This document shows, piece by piece, positions 37,585-43,353 of a stretch of DNA of 64,000 nucleotides (within the stretch, counting starts at the first letter, position 1; every line of letters begins with the position of its first letter). The DNA comes from Gaetbulibacter_A aestuarii (GTDB lineage Bacteria > Bacteroidota > Bacteroidia > Flavobacteriales > Flavobacteriaceae). The notes beneath the pieces are model-generated. The model was not told where the DNA came from, did not search any database, and saw only the letters and a program-made list of their open reading frames with translations. A program made the translations under genes and the position numbers. The stretch covers positions 62,001 to 126,000 of the forward strand of contig NZ_BAABAY010000007.1 of NCBI RefSeq assembly GCF_039537665.1, given 5' to 3'.

Positions 37585-38040
37585 ATGAAAAAAGTTTTTT
37601 TGATCATATTGGGAGCCTCGACACTTTTGGCTTGCCACAGTAAAAATGAAGAAACAACCGCCTCAGCCAATCCAAAAAATGATATTGAACAAAGTAAACC
37701 AAAAGGTAATTGGACGGTTAAAAAAGAGGTTGATGAAAATGGAAATCTAATTAAATATGATTCCATTTATTCCTACAGTTCTTCAGGAAATTCAGGTGAT
37801 TTTTCAAACCCCTCTATGGACAGCATCATGCATGGTTTTTCCAAAAGTATGCATCAGCAGTTCTTTAGTAATTCGGGAGATCCTATGATGGATATGGATG
37901 ATTTTTTCGATGATGAGATGAACGATCCAGCCGCTATGATGGCACAAATGCAGCAACAGATGCAGCAGCAAATGCAGGCTATGCGGTCTCAAATGTTTCA
38001 AGATCAACCCGCTATTCCCGCGGAACCTCAAAGCAAATAA
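37585..38040 (+). CDS. Lipoprotein with Met/Gln-rich C-terminus
   Basis: The CDS is read from the ATG at 37585 (151 aa); an upstream TTG at 37576 is unlikely. The lipoprotein signal ends GASTLLAC. The middle (NWTVKKEVDENGNLIKYDSI) resembles short repeats in other flavobacterial lipoproteins. The tail is acidic, then a run of Met and Gln (MMAQMQQQMQQQMQAMRSQM), which could form a coiled coil or bind soft metals. Function is unknown. It is divergent from the YceI operon with palindromes 2 and 3 between them. Confidence 0.7.
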   Translation: MKKVFLIILGASTLLACHSKNEETTASANPKNDIEQSKPKGNWTVKKEVDENGNLIKYDSIYSYSSSGNSGDFSNPSMDSIMHGFSKSMHQQFFSNSGDPMMDMDDFFDDEMNDPAAMMAQMQQQMQQQMQAMRSQMFQDQPAIPAEPQSK

Positions 38041-38078
38041 AATTATTTTTCATAGTTTGTTAGTTAGTTAGTTGATTT

Positions 38079-38120
38079 ACCCATTGTAATACATTTATAG
38101 TCTATTACAATGGGTTTTTC
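38079..38120 (+). terminator. Intrinsic terminator after the Met/Gln-rich lipoprotein
   Basis: The arms ACCCATTGTAATA and TATTACAATGGGT pair perfectly over 13 bp and are followed by TTTTTC on the plus strand. Confidence 0.85.
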
Positions 38121-38144
38121 TTTTTGAATGGTTCAAATGGAATC

Positions 38145-38177
38145 AAAAAAAAACACCTGAATTAAAGTCAGGTGCTT
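38145..38177 (-). terminator. Intrinsic terminator of the UspA operon
   Basis: The arms AAGCACCTGA and TCAGGTGTT (minus strand) pair around a short loop and are followed by a long T-run. It lies about 33 bp after the UspA stop. Confidence 0.8.
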
Positions 38178-38209
38178 AAACCGTGTTTTCGAGCCGAATG
38201 AAAATTATT

Positions 38210-38665
38210 CTAATCTTTCACGGGTACAATCAGCAAAGGAATTTTAGAATGCTTCACGATGTTTGTTGCGACATTACCCAGCAGTACATTTTCCAATAAA
38301 CTATGACTATGTGTTCCCAACACGATAAGATCTGCTTTCCAATCTTCCGCGAAGCGCAAAATTTCTTCTTCAGCCAAACCTTCCAATACTTCAACCTTAA
38401 GATCCGGTTCACCCAAAAAGCGCGCTGTAGTTTCTAGAAACTGTTTTGACTCGTTTTCAAGGCTTTCCACGATCTCTTTATTTTGCTGGATCAGAAATCC
38501 ATCGTAATTCATTATGGAATCATAGGAATAGGTATAAGCTGCGGCATCATAAACCACATGAATTAATTTTACCTCGGCATTTATCGCTTCGGCATATTCA
38601 TAACCCGTTTTAGCCACTTTTTCGGCAGAAGGGCTTGTGTCTAAGGCAATACAAATTTTTTTCAT
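38210..38665 (-). CDS. Universal stress protein (UspA family)
   Basis: The protein (151 aa) is a single UspA domain: KKICIALDTSPSAEKVAKTG at the N-terminus, DLIVLGTHSHSLLENVLLGN near the C-terminus and PLLIVPVKD at the end. The ATP loop is G-T-H-S-H rather than the strict GxxGxxG, so nucleotide binding is uncertain. Usp proteins help survival under starvation, oxygen limitation and other stress. It overlaps the membrane-protein gene upstream by 4 bp and is under palindrome 4. Confidence 0.92.
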   Translation of the reverse strand: MKKICIALDTSPSAEKVAKTGYEYAEAINAEVKLIHVVYDAAAYTYSYDSIMNYDGFLIQQNKEIVESLENESKQFLETTARFLGEPDLKVEVLEGLAEEEILRFAEDWKADLIVLGTHSHSLLENVLLGNVATNIVKHSKIPLLIVPVKD

Positions 38666-39165
38666 GATTCTTGTTTTTTATTGTGAATAAAACCTACAGT
38701 AAAAGCCGCTGCAATGGCGCAGATAGCTGTTGTTACTACAGTTTCCAAATAATTTACAAAAACCATTTCAAAAAACGAAAAACTTTGCTCCATCACTTCA
38801 TTCTTAACAACCGCCTGCATTTCGGTTTTACTGGTCGCTAAAAAAATAATTATGATTGGTAAGTACATGGCCAAAAAATAAAAGCCGGTTTTTAAACATA
38901 AAAGAACGGCCTCCACATACGATATTTCTGCTTTATGTTTATGATAATCACTTACCAAAGCAATGAAGCTGAAAAGGATAAAAAATATCTTTACCGACCG
39001 CCAGGACATTGATTCGTAAACACCTGAAAGGTATAATGAAATACCCAAAATAAGCGATGCCACCAAAATAAGAGAAGCATAGAACCATGCAAATTGGTTG
39101 TCTTTCCAGTGGCCATGACTTTCAAAATTAAAAAGTCCGGAACTTGATGATGATTTATCTTTCAT
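38662..39165 (-). CDS. Four-helix membrane protein of unknown function
   Basis: The protein (167 aa) has about four TM helices (WFYASLILVASLILGISLYL, FFILFSFIALVSDY, TGFYFLAMYLPIIIIFLA, TAICAIAAAFTVGFI) and a short hydrophilic head. No family was recognised. It is the first gene of an operon with UspA (4-bp overlap) under palindrome 4, so a stress role at the inner membrane is inferred. Confidence 0.72.
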   Translation of the reverse strand: MKDKSSSSSGLFNFESHGHWKDNQFAWFYASLILVASLILGISLYLSGVYESMSWRSVKIFFILFSFIALVSDYHKHKAEISYVEAVLLCLKTGFYFLAMYLPIIIIFLATSKTEMQAVVKNEVMEQSFSFFEMVFVNYLETVVTTAICAIAAAFTVGFIHNKKQES

Positions 39166-39192
39166 TTTTAATTTAGAGTTGATTATTAAACA

Positions 39193-39237
39193 ATAAGATA
39201 GTTTAAATCTGTTGTACTTACTGCTACCTAAGTAGCT
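39193..39237 (-). promoter_or_regulatory. TGCTAC palindrome 4 and -7 element (UspA operon)
   Basis: TGCTACCTAAGTAGCT at 39222-39237 has one end mismatch. On the minus strand TATCTTAT (39193-39200) follows after exactly 21 bp, and the ATG of the membrane-protein gene is 27 bp further. Confidence 0.75.
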
Positions 39238-39254
39238 TAACTAATAACAAAAAT

Positions 39255-39287
39255 CAAAAAGAGGTTACCAGAAGGCAACCTCTTTTT
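39255..39287 (-). terminator. Intrinsic terminator (AGAGGTT stem)
   Basis: The arms AAAAAGAGGTT and AACCTCTTTTT form a strong stem with flanking A and T runs, active in either direction. It lies 43 bp beyond the stop of the lipoprotein at 39330 and upstream of palindrome 4. Confidence 0.85.
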
Positions 39288-39329
39288 AAAACTAACCACT
39301 AACAACTAATCTAAACTTGCGTTTAAATA

Positions 39330-40010
39330 TTACCACAAAGGATAATCCCATTGAAAATTATATTCCGATTTATGCTTACCTACTTGTTCCGATGTTCTTT
39401 TTAAATGGGCATCTACCCGCTTCTCCCAGTCTTGATATTCTTTTTTAAGTTGCTCTCCTTCCATCTGAATGGCCTGACCAGCCTTTTTTGCATCGCCTGT
39501 AAGCTTGGCGTTACCGGCGGCCATATTCTTTAATTCATAATCCAGATTACGGAGTCTTTTATTTGCATTCGCTTTATCTTTAGGTGTTATTACAAACACC
39601 TGATCTGTTGCTAAATAAGAATGACCAATATTGATTTCTGAATTGGCAACAGCTTCTTTGTAGCCTATTTTAGAAACATCGTAATTATCACTGAGTTTTC
39701 CGGCGATATCCCGCAATTGATCCATAGCCAGATCTAAATTTAACTTGCTTTGCCCCCTTGTTTTAGCGCCCTCTTTTTCCAGTGCTTCAACACCCTTGAT
39801 TATTTGTTTGGATGCCATTTGTCTGTCGCCATTTTCAATAGACTTTAAAGCCTTATTAAAAAAGATATCCGACTCCTGTGGAGTTACCTTTATTGTTTCT
39901 TCTGCAGCAACGGCATTATCTGTTGGCAAAGCCTCTGTATCATCCTTTTTTTTACAGCTGATGAAACTCACCAAAGTGAATGCCATCACTATTAAACCAG
40001 ATCGTTTCAT
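39330..40010 (-). CDS. Helical lipoprotein of unknown function
   Basis: The CDS is read from the ATG at 40010 (226 aa): MKRSGLIVMAFTLVSFISC is a lipoprotein signal. The longer open frame to 40139 would run through promoter palindrome 5 and a terminator, so it is rejected. The mature part is helical (SDIFFNKALKSIENGDRQMA, SKLNLDLAMDQLRDIAGKLS) and loosely resembles YfdX-type stress proteins, without certainty. It ends KSEYNFQWDYPLW. The -7 element lies 29 bp before the chosen ATG. Confidence 0.75.
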   Translation of the reverse strand: MKRSGLIVMAFTLVSFISCKKKDDTEALPTDNAVAAEETIKVTPQESDIFFNKALKSIENGDRQMASKQIIKGVEALEKEGAKTRGQSKLNLDLAMDQLRDIAGKLSDNYDVSKIGYKEAVANSEINIGHSYLATDQVFVITPKDKANANKRLRNLDYELKNMAAGNAKLTGDAKKAGQAIQMEGEQLKKEYQDWEKRVDAHLKRTSEQVGKHKSEYNFQWDYPLW

Positions 40011-40039
40011 AATTATTCTATTTCTTCTTTTTACTGTTA

Positions 40040-40084
40040 TAAAATTATAATGAAAAACAATGAAAAAATGATACTTAGGTAGCA
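40040..40084 (-). promoter_or_regulatory. TGCTAC palindrome 5 and -7 element (lipoprotein)
   Basis: On the minus strand TGCTACCTAAGTATCA (40069-40084, one mismatch) is followed after 21 bp by TAATTTTA (40040-40047). This supports the lipoprotein start at 40010. Confidence 0.75.
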
Positions 40085-40098
40085 GTTGACCATAATTT

Positions 40099-40181
40099 AA
40101 AAAAGAGGTTAGTTTATAACCAACCTCTTTTCTAAGCAACTAGCCACATGAAGTCTGCTAGTCTTTCATCAACCAAAAAAC
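40099..40181 (-). ncRNA. Candidate small RNA controlled by palindrome 6
   Basis: A complete promoter (palindrome 6, 21 bp, TAGTTTTA) points into a stretch with no ORF longer than five codons and meets an intrinsic terminator about 80 nt later. The predicted RNA has a 5' stem ACTAGC/GCTAGT (40139-40162) and a terminator stem AAAAGAGGTT/AACCTCTTTT ending in six T (40099-40131). Size and layout match bacterial trans-acting sRNAs such as Fnr-induced FnrS of E. coli; homology is not claimed. The 5' end is estimated from the -7 element. Confidence 0.6.
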
Positions 40182-40185
40182 AGTG

Positions 40186-40230
40186 TAAAACTAATGGGAT
40201 AAAATAAGGAGAAGTACTACTTAAGTAGCA
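40186..40230 (-). promoter_or_regulatory. TGCTAC palindrome 6 and -7 element (sRNA)
   Basis: On the minus strand TGCTACTTAAGTAGTA (40215-40230) is followed after exactly 21 bp by TAGTTTTA (40186-40193). It lies between two terminators and has no protein gene behind it. Confidence 0.72.
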
Positions 40231-40251
40231 TAGCAATAAATTTTAATAAAT

Positions 40252-40282
40252 AAAGACTGCTTAATTTTAATAAGCAGTCTTT
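40252..40282 (-). terminator. Hairpin after the PepSY-like gene
   Basis: The arms AAAGACTGCTTA and TAAGCAGTCTTT pair perfectly over 12 bp around a 7-base loop. It lies 96 bp beyond the stop at 40378 and ahead of palindrome 6; the T-run is weak. Confidence 0.65.
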
Positions 40283-40377
40283 ATCAACACTAACTAACAA
40301 ACAAATGAAAAAACCAATTTTCACTCTATGTAACCCCACACTCCCATGAGGTATATTTTAATTCTAATCTTATACGT

Positions 40378-40905
40378 TTAACTTACCAAAACATTTCCAT
40401 TGCCATCAATATCCATATGATAGGTTTTGCCATCGTTTTTTACTTTAACATGATACCGAACTTTCGATTTCCCATTTTCCAGGAAACGTTCACTCACATA
40501 ACGATCCGTTACTATTTGGGCATGAGGGAACTTTTTGAAAATAGCTCTATCAATAACCTCCGGTAATTCTTTATCTTTTATATTCTCGTAAGTACTAATC
40601 AATTTTCCGTCTTTATTATAATACGCATCTAACTCAGCTTCTTTCCCCATCATTTTTACCTGATACGTTTGATAATTGCTAGGATCAAAATCTTTATCCT
40701 GAGTGACCACCATGTCATCATCGATCATCGTTACAGGTACAGCATCATATTCCTTAACGTCGTAATCTTTGAAATCCTTTTCCTTAGCAGCTTTAATTTC
40801 TGCCGGAACTTTTTCTTGTTTCAATTTTACTTCATAAAGCACTTTTTGTGCAAAACTTGAGGTGGTTAGGCTCAAAAAACAAAACCCTAATATCCATTTT
40901 TTCAT
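40378..40905 (-). CDS. Secreted PepSY-like protein
   Basis: The CDS is read from the ATG at 40905 (175 aa); a GTG one codon upstream (40908) is also possible. The signal peptide ends TTSSFAQ. Two PepSY-like halves are visible, the second being VIDRAIFKKFPHAQIVTDRY then VRYHVKVKNDGKTYHMDIDG. Such proteins (DUF2874-like) sit in the periplasm and are thought to inhibit or sense; the role is unproven. The promoter carries palindrome 7, with a perfect TAATTTTG -7 element 56 bp before the start. Confidence 0.8.
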   Translation of the reverse strand: MKKWILGFCFLSLTTSSFAQKVLYEVKLKQEKVPAEIKAAKEKDFKDYDVKEYDAVPVTMIDDDMVVTQDKDFDPSNYQTYQVKMMGKEAELDAYYNKDGKLISTYENIKDKELPEVIDRAIFKKFPHAQIVTDRYVSERFLENGKSKVRYHVKVKNDGKTYHMDIDGNGNVLVS

Positions 40906-40961
40906 CACAAAAAATATTTAAATAATTAATACTCTATTTTTTGATCTTCTGATTGTGTTAT

Positions 40962-41006
40962 CAAAATTATTAGGTATTGAAGGTGCTTAGTGCTACCTAA
41001 GTAGCA
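40962..41006 (-). promoter_or_regulatory. TGCTAC palindrome 7 and -7 element (PepSY-like gene)
   Basis: The palindrome TGCTACCTAAGTAGCA is at 40991-41006. On the minus strand TAATTTTG (40962-40969), a perfect match to TAnnTTTG, follows after exactly 21 bp. Confidence 0.82.
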
Positions 41007-41043
41007 TTTTAACTACTTTAACAGGAATTTCACATTAGGGAAT

Positions 41044-41070
41044 AAAAAAACCTCTAAAAGAGGTTTTATT
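41044..41070 (-). terminator. Intrinsic terminator of the Crp/Fnr gene
   Basis: The arms AACCTCT and AGAGGTT with flanking A and T runs lie 17 bp beyond the stop at 41087. The stem repeats that of the terminators at 39255 and 40101. Confidence 0.85.
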
Positions 41071-41086
41071 TAAATTTATATAGATT

Positions 41087-41791
41087 TTATCGCCGGTCAG
41101 TTACTCGCTCTTCTAGCAGGTGAAGATCAAGAATATCCGTATTCTTACGATGAATATCGAGAATTCCTGATTTCTTGAAACTTTGGATATGTCTGTTCAC
41201 TACTGCTCTGGTTGACCCAATCATGTTGGCTATTTCATCGTGAGAAAGGTCATTTATCAATTTTAATTTATGGGATTGTTCATCAACATATGACAGCATG
41301 AGTTTTGCCAGTCGCGTTGGAATATCAGAAAGCACATTATCTGTGAGGTTTGTTTCCAAGATACGCATACGACTTGCAACGTATGGTAATAAGGTTTTAT
41401 TGATCTCCGGATGTTCTTCGATCCAATGTCGCATTAAATGCATCGGGGCGCACAACAATTCACAATCATCGATGGTTTCAATATTCATGGAGTGTTTATG
41501 CCCATCCATCAGTGAGATTACGTCGAACAGATCATTTTGTTTCAATAAAAATACCGTGAATTCCCTACCCTGCTCTACATCTACCTGATACATTTTTAAC
41601 CTTCCGGACAGCACAATATAAAACTTATATAAAGTTTGATCTCCATGAAAAAACTCTGTATTCTTTTCCCATTTCTTATATGAAAAGCCACTTAATAGGG
41701 ATTCTAGTGTAGCCTCATCAAGATTTTTAAAAATAGGATTTTTAGCCAAAAGTTCCAGGCTGTAGTTGTAGTGTAAGTCTTTTGAATCCAT
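41087..41791 (-). CDS. Crp/Fnr family transcriptional regulator
   Basis: The protein (234 aa) has a cyclic-nucleotide-binding-like beta-roll (~15-125, FYIVLSGRLKMYQVD), a dimer helix and a C-terminal winged HTH (~150-225). The recognition helix is GSTRAVVNRHIQSF: the two Arg of CRP are kept but the CRP/FNR Glu is Ala, which suggests a target other than TGTGA or TTGAT. There is no N-terminal Cys cluster, so it is not an iron-sulfur FNR. It lies within the palindrome cluster and is its likely regulator (inference). Its own upstream region has no palindrome but has an 11-bp repeat pair. Confidence 0.9.
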   Translation of the reverse strand: MDSKDLHYNYSLELLAKNPIFKNLDEATLESLLSGFSYKKWEKNTEFFHGDQTLYKFYIVLSGRLKMYQVDVEQGREFTVFLLKQNDLFDVISLMDGHKHSMNIETIDDCELLCAPMHLMRHWIEEHPEINKTLLPYVASRMRILETNLTDNVLSDIPTRLAKLMLSYVDEQSHKLKLINDLSHDEIANMIGSTRAVVNRHIQSFKKSGILDIHRKNTDILDLHLLEERVTDRR

Positions 41792-41846
41792 TTTGAATGT
41801 TGTTGTTTGGGTTGTAATTTTTTCACTACTAAAATTACTTACGAAT

Positions 41847-41864
41847 TCTAAAGTTTTTCTAAAG
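41847..41864 (-). promoter_or_regulatory. 11-bp tandem repeat upstream of Crp/Fnr gene
   Basis: On the plus strand TCTAAAG occurs at 41847 and 41858, exactly 11 bp apart; on the coding strand this reads CTTTAGA-N4-CTTTAGA. It lies 56 bp before the Crp/Fnr ATG and matches the repeats near the two-component genes at 49-51.7 kb. Confidence 0.6.
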
Positions 41865-41941
41865 ATTTACCCACACTGGAAACAATTAACATTTGTATAA
41901 CATTAATACCCGGGAATTAGGATTTTTTTTAGACTCTGGTT

Positions 41942-43213
41942 TTAATTTTTTGACTTTGAACGTTTGTATGGCCTAATAATGAGCCCTAATGGACGGTCGT
42001 AACTTATGTAATTAGAAAACCAATCCATAAAAGCCAACAATTTATTTCGAAAGCCGATCAATGAAAAAATATGAACGAACATCCAAACAAACCAGGCAAA
42101 GGATCCTTGAAATTTAAATTTTGGTAAATCCACTACCGCTTTTTTTCGTCCTACGGTAGCCATAGTTCCTTTGTCCTTATAACGAAATGCTTCCAAGGGC
42201 TTGCCCGAAATTAAACGAAGTATATTTTTTGATAGTAATCTCCCTTGTTGTTGCGCTACAGGCGCCAGCATAGGTAATCCCCGAGGATTATCATCGGTTA
42301 TACAAGATGCCACGTCACCAATAGCAAAGATATTTTCAAATCCTTCAATTTGATTGAAAGCATTGACCTTTAATCTATTTCCGCGAACCAAACTTTCCTG
42401 TGGCAATCCTTTTACCGGTGCTCCTTTCACCCCGGCTGTCCAAATCACGGTATCGGTAATAAAGTCTGAGCCATCCTCGAGTGTGATCTTCTTACCATCA
42501 TAACCACTCACTTTGGCATTTAAAAACACATTGATCCCTAATTTTTTTAAATAGGCTTCACTTTTTTCTGAAGCATTTTCAGACATGGCAGCGAGTAGCC
42601 TCGGAGCGGCTTCATAGAGATTCACGTGCATCCTGGAAACATCCAAATTAGGAAAATCCCGAGGGATCACATAGCGTTTCATTTCTGCTAATGCTCCTGC
42701 TAACTCTATTCCGGCGGGACCTCCGCCAACAATGGCAACATTCAAGATTTCGGTAAGTTTTTCGATCTCTTTGGTTAGCATGGCACGTTCCAGGTTTTGA
42801 AAAATAAAGCTTCGCAAATTCAGAGCATCCGGGATAGATTTTAAAGTAAGTAATTGCTCTTTTACCGGTTCAAAATTGAAATAATTATTCTGACTTCCGG
42901 TAGCAACAACAAGGTAATCGTAATCAACGGTTCCAGCTGAAGTTTTTAGTTTATTGGTTTTAGGATCAACTTCAAGAACCTCCGCCATTCGAAATTGAAT
43001 ATTTTTAAATCTTCTGAAAATCCGCCGTACCGGGTACGCAATACTTCCGGGTTCTAAACCACCGGTAGCTACCTGATACATTAAAGGTTGAAAATTATGG
43101 TAATTATGTTTATCGACGATCAAAACATCGACTTGCTTATTTTTAAGCGCTTTGGCTATGGCAATACCGCCAAATCCTGCACCAATAATTACAATTTTAG
43201 GTTTTTTGGTCAT
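41942..43213 (-). CDS. ndh: Type II NADH dehydrogenase (NDH-2)
   Basis: The protein (423 aa) has an N-terminal FAD motif (VIIGAGFGGIAIAKAL), an NADH motif (VAIVGGGPAGIELAGALAE, ~160), ENIFAIGDVAS (~295) and a C-terminal hydrophobic anchor (FAWFVWMFVHIFSLIGF). It passes electrons from NADH to quinone without pumping protons. This fits fast redox balancing when respiration is limited. It is controlled by palindrome 8 and ends the cluster. Confidence 0.93.
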   Translation of the reverse strand: MTKKPKIVIIGAGFGGIAIAKALKNKQVDVLIVDKHNYHNFQPLMYQVATGGLEPGSIAYPVRRIFRRFKNIQFRMAEVLEVDPKTNKLKTSAGTVDYDYLVVATGSQNNYFNFEPVKEQLLTLKSIPDALNLRSFIFQNLERAMLTKEIEKLTEILNVAIVGGGPAGIELAGALAEMKRYVIPRDFPNLDVSRMHVNLYEAAPRLLAAMSENASEKSEAYLKKLGINVFLNAKVSGYDGKKITLEDGSDFITDTVIWTAGVKGAPVKGLPQESLVRGNRLKVNAFNQIEGFENIFAIGDVASCITDDNPRGLPMLAPVAQQQGRLLSKNILRLISGKPLEAFRYKDKGTMATVGRKKAVVDLPKFKFQGSFAWFVWMFVHIFSLIGFRNKLLAFMDWFSNYISYDRPLGLIIRPYKRSKSKN

Positions 43214-43261
43214 TTGATTTCTCTTAGAAATAACTATAAGATACGAATAACAAATACAAGA

Positions 43262-43306
43262 TAAAAGTAATGGGCAAACAACTTTAAGTGTGCTACCCAG
43301 GTAGCA
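43262..43306 (-). promoter_or_regulatory. TGCTAC palindrome 8 and -7 element (NDH-2)
   Basis: TGCTACCCAGGTAGCA at 43291-43306 is a perfect palindrome with a changed centre (CCAGG). On the minus strand TACTTTTA (43262-43269) follows after exactly 21 bp. The paired change at the centre keeps the symmetry. Confidence 0.78.
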
Positions 43307-43353
43307 ATTTTATCAGTATTTATAATACTTTCAGAACTCTTAGTGATTTATTC

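Noticed and set aside
40011..40139. N-terminal extension of the helical lipoprotein (open frame up to 40139)
   Set aside because: It would run through an intrinsic terminator and promoter palindrome 5, and it would bury the lipoprotein signal that starts at 40010.
41087..41791. Classical oxygen-sensing FNR
   Set aside because: There is no N-terminal cysteine cluster and the recognition helix lacks the FNR residues, so only the wider Crp/Fnr family is called.
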